62,580 nt of DNA from the NCBI RefSeq assembly GCF_019112545.1, contig NW_025064912.1, positions 4,211-66,790 on the forward strand, given 5' to 3'. Within the stretch, counting starts at the first letter, position 1, and the number at the start of each line of letters is the position of its first letter. Of this stretch, positions 1-11,801 are shown one piece after another. The stretch is from Guyanagaster necrorhizus. Lineage: Eukaryota; Basidiomycota; Agaricomycetes; Agaricales; Physalacriaceae. The position numbers and the translations under genes are program-made. Below the pieces are notes generated by a model. The model made no database searches. It was not told where the DNA came from and saw only the letters and a program-made list of their open reading frames with translations.

Positions 1-3000
1 CAGTCTGAGTCTGAATAAGGTATCAGCTCATCCATAGTCCCTCCATATGTGATTCCGAAGTCTAGAGTTCCCTTCAGATAGCGGAAAACTCGCTTCAAGG
101 CTGTGACATGCTCAGCAGCCAGATTCTGCACATACTTGCTTAATTCGGTGACAGCATGTGCAATGTCGGGCCAGGATCCATTGGCCGCATACATTAGTGA
201 TCCGACACCAGTATGGTAATATTGCCTGGTGGCTGTGTCAATGCCTCGTGGGTCTTCTGTCGGAATTTTCTCTAGCCGTACATTCAGGTCCATAGGCATT
301 TTGACCGGTTTGCAGTCATTCATGCCCATTCACTCAAGTACTTTGAGAATATATGCCTTCTGGGATAGAGTGATAGTGCTCTTGTCCCAATTCCTATCTA
401 TCTTCATGCCCAATATATATTGAATCTCCCCCATGTCTGTGACATTTAGCTTCTTCTTAAGCTCTTCTTTCATTTTAGACATGGTTTCATCATCTGGGGC
501 AAGTAATGTCATGTCGTTGACATGTACAGCTACGATTATGGGACTAGAACTCATTTGTCTGATGTACACACATTGATCACTGATCAATCTGATGTAACCA
601 AGTCCCAAAAATGTAGCATTTAATTTGTCATTCCAAACTTGGCCAGATTGCTTGAGTCCATACAATGTTAATTTGAGGTGTGCTGCTTTTTCACTCCCAT
701 CTGAATATTCAGGTGGCTGTGCCATGTAAATGGATTCATTGAGTTTACCATTTAAGTAAGCTCCAACAACATCTATTCTATGAATGATTAGGTTTCTTTG
801 AGTGGCAATTGCCATGAGTAGGTGAAATGTGTCCAGCCTGACAACTGGTGCATATGTCTCAAAGAAATCAATGCCAGATACCTGTGAAAATCCTTTTGCA
901 ACAAGTCTGGCCTTGTATCTGGTGATTTTCCCATCACCATCCCTTTTCAATCTGTAAGTCCACTTGCAATCCACAAGTGATCTGTCTTTGGGTAATTCTT
1001 CCAGTTGCCATGTGTCTAGGGAAGTCAATAGATTGTATTCTTCATCCATTGCTTTCTTCCAATGATGCCAGTCTAGCCTTGTTTTGGCTTCTTCAAGGCT
1101 TAATGGCTCATCACTGAGATTGTCTGCAGTTTCCCCAATGCATGCATAGTCTATTGCAACATTTACAGCTTCCAAAGATGATTCTTCTGAGGTATGCTGT
1201 TGTTCCGATGTTTTCACAGCTTGTACACTTGGATTATAAAGTGTCTGATAACTCGGTTGAGTCTTTGATGCAATCCAAACTGATTTGTTGCATGGCTCGA
1301 TCACTTTCTCATGCCATATTGGGAAATTTGATTTGATCAATGACATATCAGGAACTATTTCCCCTTTTGATTTAGCATTTCTGGCATCCATGGAATCATC
1401 CAAAATGCCATCATTTCCATCCAGAGTCTGCTTGACTTTGCTCCCTGACTCCCTCTCGAGTGACAAAGGGTGAGAGACTACATAGTCAGTGTCTATAGGC
1501 TCTGTAGTGTTGTTTTCAGGGAATATAACATTTCTTGAAGTCTGAATCTGTCTGGTTTGAGGGTTATAATATCTCCAGGCCCTGGATTCATCTGTAAGAC
1601 CTGTGAAAATAAATTCTCTTGACTTTGGGTCCAGTTTTGACCTCTTGTTATCTTGCTGCAACACCCAGCACTTTACTCTGAATTCCTGAAGTGCCAAAAT
1701 ATCTGGTTTCATGCCCTGAAACACTTCTTCTGAGGTTAAATCATTCTTGATGGCCCTAGTTGGTGATTGGTTCTTCAAATATGTGGCATATGCCACTGCC
1801 TTGGGCCATAGAAACTTTGGTAAGTGATATTCTTCTAGCATGGCATGTGCATGCTCCACAAGAGTCCGATTTATTTTCTCAGCAACTCCGTTTTGAGATG
1901 GAGAGTATGCTGCAGTCAATTTCAACTGTATGCTATTGTCCTGGAGGTATTCCTTTACCTCTTCATTGACATATTCCTTTCCATTGTCAATCCTCATAAA
2001 CTTCAGATCCTTCCCTTTGTGGACTTTGATATATTTTTGATACTGCTGGATCTTCTTTCGAATTTCCATACCTTGCTTTGACTTCAAAAAATACAACATT
2101 GTCCTTCAGGGTTTTCCATCTGTGAAGCTTATGTAATACCTTTCACCATGGATACTCTGAGTTCAGGCTGGCCCTCATAGATCTGAAAATGTTATTTTCT
2201 CTATTTCAGTATAGTCCCTTTTGGCTTCCTGTAGAAATGGCTTAGTATGATGTTTGGCTTTTATGCAAGCTATGCAATCTGTCTGAGGCTCAGCTGACTC
2301 ATTTATATTCATCCCCTTGACCATTTTCTTCCTAAATAGTCTCTTTATTGATCCCATATTTAAGTGGCCTAATGTTTTGTGCCACTTTTACCATGATTGG
2401 GCTGATTTCATAGCATGAGCCTGGGTTATTTCTGAAACAATGATGTCAAGGCTGTACAGCTTTGATATTTTATCTCCATGGCCAATTATCTTACCATGTG
2501 GTGAGATAATATCCATTCTGGACTCTTTGAATCTGAGTTCAAATCCAGCATCTGTAATGCATCCTATTGACATAAGATTGAATGGTGCATCAGGACAGTG
2601 GATACACTCCTTTAGTGTGACTGGAGTGATCTTTTCCTCTTCAACCATTTTAATCTTGACAGTTCCCCTTCCTAAACCCTTGGTTTTTCCTACACTAATG
2701 ACTTCATGTCCTGGGATTTCAATATAGTCAGAAAAATATAATCTATTTTTGACTATATGTCTGGTGGTGCCAGAGTCCTCTAGCTATGATACTCCTGAGA
2801 GTGAAGTAAGTGCGATGTCTGTTGCACAAAATACATAGTCATCTTCTTCTGAGTCCAATTTGGTAATATGTGCCTGAGTCTGGCCCTTTTCCTTTCCTTT
2901 TCATGACTTTCTGGAATTCTTCTTCCCATTTGGGCAATTTATTCTGATGTGACCAGTTTCTCCATATCTGTAACATGTGACTTTTGAATTGGACTTCTTG

Positions 3001-3605
3001 CCATGTGCTGCAAGTGTCGTAGTCTGATCAGAAGTCTTTTTCTTTAGTCAGATGTCCTCCTGAAGAATTCAGGAAATCAACTTGTAAGAATCTTTCAAGT
3101 CAGCAGTATCCACTGATGAGATGAATGAATTCCATGATTCCAGGAGTGATATAAGCAGTGTGATAGAGAAGTCCTCCTCCTCAACTTTCTGCTTAAGGGA
3201 TGCCAGCTCCTCCTGATAGGACCTCAAAGTCTTAATATGCTCCTCTATGTTTCCTCCTTCTTCACACTGAGCTCTGAAGAATTTCCTTCTGACAAGGATA
3301 ATTCCCATGGGTCCCCTAGACTCATACATATCTTCCAGAGCTTTCCAGGCTTCTGCTGAAGTCTTTGAACCAGCAATATATACCAGTGGGCCATCAGAAA
3401 CCTGCAATCTTATTGTTGAAAGAGTCTTCCTATTGCTCTTCTTTCAATCTGCCACCAGTGTCATGTCTGCCAGGGCTGGAATGCTTCCATCTGCATAATC
3501 AATCAGTTCTAAATCGGTTAGAATATCAATCATCTTGATTTTCCATGTCGGATAATTTTCTGAGCCCTTAAGGGGGTCAATTCTATACACAGACTGGCTA
3601 TCCAT
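1..3605 (-). pseudogene. copia A gag-pol remnant
   Basis: The Gag start is the ATG whose first base is 3605 (MDSQSVYRIDPLKGSENY), followed by a UBN2-type Gag region to about 3070. The zinc knuckle near 2945-2985 reads CYRYGETGHIRINC, so its second cysteine has become Tyr. The protease motif is LEDSGTTRHIV near 2770. The integrase zinc region follows (WHKTLGHL, then CIACIKAK). The first integrase Asp sits in SDL followed by TAG, where the family has SDLWGP. The longest uninterrupted piece, 330-2099, holds the integrase core and most of RT. The RNase H tail continues from 329 to 1. Several in-frame stops and frame changes make this a pseudogene. Confidence 0.9.
330..2099 (-). pseudogene. copia A integrase core to reverse transcriptase, open fragment of 589 codons
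   Basis: This is the best preserved stretch of element A. The first about 130 residues are the rve integrase core (RIDNGKEYVNEE for the second Asp, SPSQNGVAEKINRT for the Glu region). A linker of low conservation follows to about residue 340. Then comes the copia-type RVT_2 reverse transcriptase (YKARLVAKGFSQVSGIDF, then RIDVVGAYLNGKL and LYGLKQSGQVW). The catalytic YVDD box reads HVND, so the first catalytic Asp is replaced by Asn, as expected from one G-to-A change. The protein would therefore be dead even where the frame is open. It is known as a family but not as a functional gene here. Confidence 0.9.
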
Positions 3606-3676
3606 GTGGTTCTATATGTGTATGTAAAGTATAAAAGAGTGTGAAGTGAGTAGCAATGTAAGTTCAGTTATAGCTG

Positions 3677-3688
3677 GGGCCCATAACC
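3677..3688 (-). promoter_or_regulatory. primer-binding site of copia A
   Basis: On the minus strand the LTR is followed directly by GGTTATGGGCCC. This is the classical copia primer site, which pairs with an internal fragment of initiator tRNA-Met around the anticodon rather than with the tRNA 3' end. The same string follows the LTRs of D and F. Confidence 0.8.
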
Positions 3689-3897
3689 TGTTGTAAGTAG
3701 AGAGCAGAGTAATGTAACAGGGAACTAGAATTAGCCTCTTGAGAGAGAAACATTCTACTTAAATACATTTCATATTATTTTGAGATCTTTCTATGAGATA
3801 CTAAATAAGTTCAGATCATGATCCAAGTCAGCTACTGCTGACTGGCATCGTATCTTCGAGTACGTTCTCATACTCGCTTGGGATTGCTATCCCAACA
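3689..3897 (-). repeat. 5' LTR of copia A (209 bp)
   Basis: The repeat has TGTTG...CAACA ends. It abuts the primer-binding site on one side and unrelated sequence on the other. Its partner lies outside the window, so the target duplication cannot be checked. Confidence 0.8.
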
Positions 3898-5408
3898 AGG
3901 ATGGTCTGAATATATTTTCTTTTGAATTCGAGCTAAGGATCATGCATAATGGCCATCCTTGTCATTGTGGAATATGAGTGATGGGCTGACCAAATGGGAG
4001 GGAGTATGTGCTCAGGGCCATTGCTGAGGTGACTTGTATGCACCTTAAATAAGTTCAATGTCTAAATTTCCGTTCTAATCTCAGTTAGGTCTTGCAGCGT
4101 TGAATAGTTGTCTAGGATATTCGTTTCCCACTCACGTCTTCGTCACGGATCTACCTCTAAGAGATGGCATTCTATACTGATGGTCGCAAATTGAAGAATT
4201 CCGAGATGAGTGGGACTTTGAGAAGGATCCAACAGAGGTTCAGCAAATGTTGCTTTTATGAATGGTTGCTGTCCATCCATACAGTTCTTTTTCAAACTGC
4301 TGCCTTCATGTTATTGTAATGGCTGGCGCACAGTAATACGGACATTGTTCTCTTTAATTATAGAAGGATATCGCGAAATCATCCAGGCAACGATACGACG
4401 TCTTGGCATGTCTTCTTACGATGAAGACAGTTTCATATGGCGGCTTCGCAATCAGCTGGAGCTAATGGTTGAGCATGTGCATGTAAAGGCTGTTTGTCAT
4501 CCTCTGCTGTCTTTCATTGGCTTCAAACCACTGGAAACGATGAATCGCGATCTGTATCTTATCACATATCAGCCTTCCCTGATCTCGAATTTGAGTTACA
4601 TGTTGAGGCTTTCCTCACACAGAATCCAATATGACTGCACTAGAGATGGCCCAACTCAGATTAGCTACTAGATGTAAGTGTGATTGTTTATAAATTCAAT
4701 TTTGCCACTAATGTAGACTCAGGGCTTCTGGTCACTTTGCTTCCAGACTTTTTTTCTGCAGTGAAGAAGTGGGATTCCAGCCGAGGGTTAATAACACAGA
4801 TGACACAGGATTTCTCAGCATGGCTCAGTATGTGGAATTTAGGAATTCGATATAGGTGGAGTTGTTGCAGCCTCTGTGGGATGAAATACAGATAAGTGAA
4901 AAGTGCATGTTACACCCTGATATGTGCAGAGTCTGCATAAGAAACTTTCTCGAGTCCAGAGAAGGAGACTGAGGGCATTTGAATGCTTATTCACACTGAT
5001 TGAGGAAGCCAAGATGCTGGTGTCGAACCAATAAGGAATACTGAAGGAGTGAGAAAGTGGTATTGAAAAACTGAGAGTGAGGTAAGCTGAACCTTGAATA
5101 TCTGAGGAGAATTTGCTAATTTGCCTCACTACCAGTGTTCAAGTGTTGCCATGGGGGAGTATATTCTTTTCGGAGGAGGAAATATGCCCAAGATGCTCGC
5201 AGCTTTCAGCTTAGTTGTGTTGGACTATCAACTCTATGATGAGTAGAGGTGAGCTCCAACAGTTGCGACTCATCAAGAGTTTATAATCCCATCTTCAGTA
5301 ATTGTTTAAAATAAGACAAGCACATGTGAGTGAAAGGAAGGTGAAAGATGACCCGCTTGATCACCAAGCATTGCTTGGTATTCTTCATGGACCATTTTAG
5401 GACATATC
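3898..5408. other. 1.5-kb stretch without a recognised gene
   Basis: CpG is moderately present. The longest open frame is 4258-4671 on plus (137 codons). It contains no motif that I recognise and has no convincing start or splice partner. It could be an exon or a relic of a host gene; I cannot assign one. The stretch ends at the insertion point of copia B. Confidence 0.4.
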
Positions 5409-5921
5409 TGTTGGAGGATATCCATACATTTCATCTTATCTTACTTTTGATCACTTGCTCTATTTGCCTTATATATACTTACATCTCCTGTTATTTTCCA
5501 ATCACCTATATAGTCCAGCTGTTCCTATCTGTATGCCTCAGTTGCTTCACCCATATTGTGCCCGACTGAGGTATGTATATCTCTACTGTGCTTATGACTA
5601 TGATACTTACACTCATTTGTAGTATTGACAGAAGAATATATATGAGTATCTCAGTCAGGCACAACATGGGTAAAGTGACTGAGGCATACAGATAGGAACA
5701 GCTGGACTATATAGGTGATTGGGAAATGACAGGAGGTGTAAGTATATATAAGGCACATAGAGTGAGTGATCAAAAAGTAAAATAAGATAAAATGTATGGA
5801 TATCCTCCAACACATAGATACTCACATATATTCTTCTGTCAATAGGTACAGTAGACTCAATACAGTCACTTTACCCATGTTGTGCCTGACTGAGATACTC
5901 ACATATATTCTTCTGTCAATA
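5409..5921 (+). repeat. 5' LTR of copia B, interrupted and partly repeated
   Basis: The segment 5409-5622 matches the start of the 3' LTR (TGTTGGAGGATATC). An inverted LTR then interrupts it at 5623-5812. The original LTR resumes with CATAGATACTCAC at 5813 and ends at 5844. A further partial LTR tail (about 5868-5921) precedes the primer site. The LTR ends in CTGTCAATA, so its termini are TG...TA rather than TG...CA. Confidence 0.8.
5623..5812 (-). repeat. inverted solo LTR of family B inside the 5' LTR of copia B
   Basis: It reads as the reverse complement of the B LTR, from TATTGACAG to CCTCCAACA, and lacks about 50 bp of the middle of the 241-bp LTR. The flanks TGTAG (left) and CATAG (right) are consistent with a 5-bp duplication of the CATAG present at the same place in the intact 3' LTR. 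Confidence 0.75.
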
Positions 5922-6057
5922 GGTTATGAGGCTCCATTGCCTATAACTACTCAGTTGAGAAGAATACACAATGGAATTTTGACTTAACTTACTGCTTGAA
6001 TTTATACCATACCACTACTCTCACCACTTTACACCACACCCCTAAACAATGTCATTA

Positions 6058-9000
6058 ATGTCGGGAGTCACTATCCTCCCTGACACAAGTAGCTATTTCA
6101 ACAGGAAGAACTACACCTCATGGAAACTCCAACTTACTGAGTTACTGAAGGGAAAAGGTCTATAGGGATACATTGCAGGAACTACTGTCTGTCTTGCCAT
6201 CCCCACCACCACTACTACAGCCATGGCTACCACCACACCCCTCCCACCAGATCCTACTCTCATATACTCATCCTCTCTCTTGTATGATAAGTGGATCTTT
6301 CATGATCAGCTCGCCCACTTGAACATCGTCCTCAATGTTCTCGACCCCATTAGTCTAGAGGTCAAGACTGATGGAATAGCAAAGGAATGCTAGAACTCCA
6401 TTGCTGTGGAACATACAAAAAAAATGGATATGGCCCTTTCTGAGGCTGAGGCATTGCTGAATGTGGTGAAGTTTAATGGGAACAGTGACATCAATATTCA
6501 TGTCACTGACCTGCATATAAAACAATGAGCTGTGAATGATCTCCAAACTACAGCATTGAGTGATCAGGAGTTCAAGGAAATAATTATTCACTCGATAATT
6601 CTGACTGATCACTGGATGCCTATCCTCTCAAGTTTATATGGCATGCCAACATCCTCTGATGTGTTTTTCCATCTCCAAACCCATGCTGCTATGCTTCGTG
6701 CAGTGGGTAAAGGTCCTGCCAACTCCCAAGCACTTGCAGCTGGAGTCGGAACCTCTGTCATAGTACGTGGATGTTGCAATCTAGATTGCAAGACCTGTGA
6801 TAAGACTAGACACACCACCAAGAATTGTTATTGGCTAGGAGGGAGAAAGGAGGGACAATTCCCTGCCAACTTCAGCTGATCTTGCCATGCAAACCAGGCA
6901 ATCTCAAACACCATGGCTGATACTATGAGGCATTTTGTACTTGCTGCATGTGCTACTATAGTGGAAGTCGATCGTGATGATGATGGCATTGTAATTGAAG
7001 ATGGCAGCACTGGTGAGAGAATATATGAGTGGAATGGTACCCATTCCTTCTGATGCTGGGATGAAACAGAGAGCAGCACTATATTGATGTCGAAGGTTGA
7101 AGAAGAAGAGACAGACCTTGAAATGCCTCCTCTCACTGATGTCAATGACTCTGATGATGAAGACGTTGCTGGAGACGATGAGATACCTTCTGTCAAGAGT
7201 ATAGACACTAGCAAGGCCAACATTGAGAATGTAGGACACTTTACATATGAGGCTGATCCTGCTACAACAGCCTTTGTCATGACTATATTCAAAGGCTGTA
7301 CCCCAGCCATCACTCTAACCTTCATAGATTCTGGCATGAGTGACTACTTCTTCAGGAATCATGACAACTTCACAGAGTACATGCCAGTAGCTTTTTGTAC
7401 TGGCTCATCTGCAGTTGAGGGAAAAGGAACGTTTGAGATCCTGGGCCAGGGTATAGCAACAAAGGTCTTCAGACTGAATGGAAGAGATGTTAAGCTCACC
7501 TTCAAAAATGCCTTGCATTTACCTTCACTCACTACAAATCTCATCTCCATAAGCATCTTAGACAAGGCTGGGTTGTCAACTGTGTTCTCTGATGGCTATG
7601 CAGTTGTCCAGGATAAGTCTGATAAAGAGATCTTTGCTGGGTGAGACTCAGATGGCATGTATATGCTGGATACTGCATCTAGCCTCCAAGCTATGGCATC
7701 CTGCTCATCTCTCACTTCACTGAGTACTTGGCACTATTGTTTTGTCCATATGAGCCCTGCAAAAATCGAGGAGATGACATCAAAAAGACTGGTGGATGGC
7801 TTGGAAATTACCTCAGAGCCTATCCAGAGATGCTGTGAGGACTGTATTCTAGTGAGACATGCTCGCTGTTCTTTCGATGAGCCCACCAATCCCAACATCG
7901 ACCCACTGGAGCTTGTTGCAACAGATTTGTGGGGACCATCTCGAACAGCATCACTGAGTGGAAAGACTTATATGATGATATTCATCGATAGTGGTACATC
8001 ATTTAAGGTGGGAGAATTTCTGGCAGACAAAGCAGATGACACTACCATGGCTGCTTTTGACAGATACAGATGCATGGCTGAGACCTAGACTGGCTGAAAG
8101 CTTAAACATATATATGCTGATCATGCTTTTGCAGGAGTAAAGTGGAAACAATATTGTAAGGAGCATGGAATCATCCTGAAATTAACTGCACTCCACTTAT
8201 CAGCCCAGAATAGATTAGCTGAATATACCCTATGCACCACTATAGAGGATACAAGAGCTCTACTAAGTGATTCTGGCCTTACTGACCACTACTAGGCTGA
8301 GGCTGCCTCTATATCAATCTTCATATGAAACCTTGTTCCTTTGAGTTGCCATTCTGGAGTGGTATCAGCAGAGGGTTTCTTGAAGCGACGACAGAACGTG
8401 GGATTTTTATGAGTGTTCAGATTCACTTGCTGGACAAAGAAATCTATAGCTGGTAGGGTTTTAGTAGATGGCAGAAGCAAACTCGATGATCGATCAAAGA
8501 AATGCACCTTTTTGAGATACTCAGGGTCCAATTACCATGTACTTGATCAATCAGGATGTGTGTTCATATCTCATGATATTATCTTTGATGAAGGACCAGT
8601 GCACTGAAGTGTGAGTGTGGAGGAGATGGAGAATGAATCTGTACTCACCACTTCTACTCATACCAAGATGCCTATGCCAACCAAGCCAACCAAGCAAATG
8701 CTAGATGCTTCCACAAAACCAACTCTTCACCAATCAACATGCTTAATGCATCCCAGTGCTGATGCTGCTGAATCTCTGATGTCAAAGCAACAAGAGGCTG
8801 AGGCCCATGCGAGCAGAAATAACTGAGCAACCAACAGCAAACAGCCATATGCTTCAATGGCTTCTGATAATCTACCTGACCCATACATCTCATGAAATCA
8901 TCAAGATGCACTGTGTGTCGATGAAGAGCAATGGAAGGCAGCCATAGATATGGAATACCAAATGCATATGATAAAGCATATATAGGACCTAGTCGACAGA

Positions 9001-10452
9001 CCAGTGGATGTGAATGTGATAGATTGTAAATGAGTCTATGGTATGAAATGGAATGGCGATGGTAACTGGATCAGGAACAAGGCAAGGCTCATTGGGAAGG
9101 GCTATACTCAACAGTATGGACTCAACTATAACAACACTTGGGCTGCAGTGATCCATCTTGAATCTGTATGGATGTCAGCTGCTGTTGCAGCAAAGCTTGA
9201 TCTTGTCCTATGGCAAGTGGACTTCATTTCAGCATATTTGAATAGTGAGACAAAAGAAGACATCTATATGTGTCAGCCTCTAAAGTACATAGTCAAAGGA
9301 CAAGAGGATAAGGTGTGCAAACTTGTCCATACTATTTATGAGACTATGCAGGGTGGCCATGATTGGTTTAAGACACTTGGAAAAACCTATGAAGACCTTG
9401 GATACCATGCATCGAAGGCAGACCCATGTGTATGCACCATTGGCAAGCCTGGAGATGAGTATACTATCACAGATACTTACACTGATGATGTGTGGGGAGC
9501 ATCATCGACTATAGAGGAGGTAAGCTGACAGAAGAAGGAATTAGAGAAGAAATGAGAGCTCACCAATATGGAGGAGAACCATTACTTTCTGGAGATAAAG
9601 ATTGAACAAGACTTTGAGGCTGGCACTATCACCTTCTCACAGCATCCATATTGAGAGAATGTATTTTTGGACTTCAACCTTGAATATGTATGATCACAGA
9701 CCACCCTCCTACCTGTTGGAATCATACTTGACATGTCACAGTCTCTGAATACCCAAGCAGAGAAGAATGCTATGGAAAGATTCTCATACTGATGACTGCT
9801 AGGCTGTGTTATATGGAGATAGCTTGCAACTTGTCCCAACTTGTACTTCTCTGTGAGCCTGCTCACTCGCTTCCAGTCTAACTCAGAGATAGAGCACTGG
9901 AAAGCATTAATACATGTCTTTGGGTACATAAAGGAGACAATGGATCTTGGTATCTCTTTCTCATGTGAGCAGCTGTTAACATCTGTTGGATTTGTAGATA
10001 TAGACTATGGGGATTGTAGAGATACAACTCATTTGACATCTGGCTATGTCTTCACCATGGCAGGTGGTCTGATTTGCTAGAGCTCAAAGCATCAGGCTAC
10101 CATCGCCCTGTCCACTGTCGAGGCTGAATACATTTCCCTTACTTGTATGGTGCAATAGATAATGTGGATATTGTCTTGGATGGATGAGGTCCAACTACCT
10201 CAGCCTCGCCCCAGTGTATTGTACGGTGACAACCAGGGTGCTGTAGCATTAACAACAAACATACAGTCCCATCAGAAAGTCAAGCATATCTGCATTTGAG
10301 AGCATTTCATTAGAGAGCTCGTGAAGGATGGTGAATTATATGTTGAGTTTGTTCGAGAGAATGCAAACTCTACAGATATATTCATCAAGCCCTTATCTCA
10401 TGATATGCACAATAGTTATCTCGAGATGCTCAATGTTATCTCAGTAGATTGA
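6058..10452 (+). pseudogene. copia B gag-pol remnant
   Basis: Gag starts at ATG 6058 (MSGVTILPDTSSYFNRKNY). The zinc knuckle CKTCDKTRHTTKNC lies at about 6790-6830 and is intact. The protease reads FIDSGMSDYFF near 7325. The integrase zinc region begins WHYCFVHMSP near 7735 with CCEDC near 7830, and the integrase Asp is in ATDLWGPSR near 7920. The RT box YTDDVWG near 9480 keeps both Asp residues. RNase H extends to the stop at 10450-10452. Stops and frame changes occur between most of these blocks, many as TGA or TAG at Trp or Arg positions, so no functional polyprotein is possible. Confidence 0.9.
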
Positions 10453-10467
10453 ATGAATATAGGGGAG

Positions 10468-10708
10468 TGTTGGAGGATATCTGTACATTTCATCTTATCT
10501 TACTTTTGATCACTCGCTCTATTTGCCTTATATATACTTACACCTCCTGTTATTTTCTGATCACCTATATAGTCCAGCCATTCCTATCTGTATGCCTCAG
10601 TTGCTTCATCCATGTTGTACCCAACTGAGATATGTATATCCCTACTGTGCTTATGACTATAATACTTACACTCATTCATAGATACTCACATATATTCTTC
10701 TGTCAATA
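10468..10708 (+). repeat. 3' LTR of copia B (241 bp)
   Basis: It starts TGTTGGAGGATATC directly after the purine tract and ends CTGTCAATA. It contains a TATA-like CTTATATATACTT about 60 bp in. It is the least rearranged copy of this LTR in the window and serves as the reference for the fragments at 5409-5921, 47294-47467 and 49864-50026. Confidence 0.85.
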
Positions 10709-11463
10709 ATATTGGTCACTGTCATAGTAGCAGTCCTATAGTCATACAGTGAGGAATAGTGGTCCTGAGATTCAAAGATGTTGAGGCGAGAGAAGGTAGC
10801 CTGACTCTGCTAGGTCATTTCATGTCACTTTGAGTAGACATGATATATAAGCAATAGCCATACATACCCTCAGGTAAATGCAGCTTGTGGAGATAGCACA
10901 TGGAGAAAAAAATTAGAGAACTGTATGTCGAGAATGTGAAGATGCCTAAATGAAAGAAAAGAGGACAAGTTCTGCAAGAATAATTGTAGAGGCACATATC
11001 GTACCTAGAGATAGATTCATTATGCATGGTGACGAGAATCCCATAATGTGCTGGAAAGATATGTTGCCTCATGTTACCCCTATCTCGAGGTTTTTAAGGC
11101 TGTTGTGAGAGCCAGAAATGAAGGAACATTAGTTGAATGTGTTTATATCTACATAATGATGAGTGATGCTTTGGAAAACATGTGAAGAGAGTGCATCTCA
11201 TAAGGCCTGTGGCACAATTATCCATTTGAGGTGGGCGAATCTGATTGTCTGTAGGCAAGAGAATGAGGAGATCATAGGAGCAAGATGCTCAGCTCCAGAG
11301 TCTTCGCATTTCATCACTCATAATATTGTGAAGGGTTAAGACTTTGACTTGGTTTGATATCTGGAGAGACTTCCCAAACATCTCGTGAACCTTGCTCAAG
11401 GAATGATAATCATCAGGGTAGAATTGATGGAACAAATGAACCAGGCTCAGAGGAGAAAAGAAC
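10709..11463. other. 0.75-kb stretch, no assignable gene
   Basis: Lies between copia B and a D-type LTR fragment and is the continuation of the sequence that copia B interrupted at 5408. Short translated stretches on plus look protein-like (for example around 10980-11090 and 11230-11340) but are broken by stops and match no family I recognise. It is best described as decayed host sequence. Confidence 0.35.
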
Positions 11464-11540
11464 TGTTGCAGGCAGATTACTTTTACGCAGTGGATAATAG
11501 GCCAGACTGAGTATGACGGTCAATTGCTTATTGGCAGAGG
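11464..11540 (-). repeat. D-type LTR fragment left of copia C1
   Basis: It begins TGTTGCAGGCAG and follows the reverse complement of the D LTR through GGTCAATTGCTTA before diverging. It abuts copia C1. The last 5 bp (AGAGG, 11536-11540) are the left target duplication of C1. Confidence 0.7.
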
Positions 11541-11794
11541 TCTAAGAAAGTGATGCGTGTTTGTAGCATCTAATAGATTATGCTGTTAGCTATAATGTAG
11601 ACTACAGAATACCAATCAGTGACATAAACAAAGTAATATAAGTAGATACTCACCCTCACACAGTGTAGTGATAAGCAGAAATGCGGTGAGGGTGCTCGAC
11701 AGACCGTATTCAATATATATAGTTCATCCTGACATAAAAGGGTATCGAGCTTGGCCAGTGGGATACGACAGAGCTTCTGCTTGCTAATCCAACA
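11541..11794 (-). repeat. 3' LTR of copia C1 (254 bp)
   Basis: The termini are TGTTGG and CTTAGA, giving TG...GA ends. It carries a block of about 52 bp (from ACAGAATACCAATCAG to ATACTCACCCT) that is absent from the 5' LTR of C1 and from the C2 LTR. It also has several C-to-T or G-to-A differences from the 5' LTR. Confidence 0.85.
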
Positions 11795-11801
11795 CTCTCC
11801 C

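Larger units (their letters stand above)
1..3897 (-). mobile_element. Ty1/copia retrotransposon A, decayed, truncated by the window edge
   Basis: Minus-strand LTR retrotransposon. Read 5' to 3' it has an LTR (3689-3897), a primer-binding site (3677-3688), gag, protease, integrase and reverse transcriptase/RNase H, and it runs off the window at position 1, so the 3' LTR is not seen. The order protease-integrase-RT is diagnostic of Ty1/copia. Many frames are interrupted, mostly by TAG or TGA where the family has tryptophan, and CpG is scarce inside. It is clearly inactive. Confidence 0.93.
5409..10708 (+). mobile_element. Ty1/copia retrotransposon B, decayed
   Basis: Complete from LTR to LTR on the plus strand. 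The 5' LTR region is 5409-5921 (enlarged by an inverted LTR), the primer site GGTTATGAG is at 5922-5930, gag-pol runs 6058-10452, a purine tract AGGGGAG is at 10461-10467, and the 3' LTR is 10468-10708. The flanks ATATC (5404-5408) and ATATT (10709-10713) fit a 5-bp target duplication with one C-to-T change. The domain order is Gag, protease, integrase, RT, RNase H. There are numerous stops throughout. Confidence 0.92.

Noticed and set aside
4258..4671. 137-codon plus frame as a confident host gene
   Set aside because: No motif, splice partner or homologous copy in the window supports it; it is reported only as part of an unassigned stretch.
6828..7337. 169-codon minus frame
   Set aside because: Antisense shadow of copia B gag-pol with no family resemblance.
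7084..7644. 186-codon plus frame as a separate gene
   Set aside because: It contains the DSG protease motif and lies between the zinc knuckle and integrase of copia B, so it is a fragment of that element's pol.
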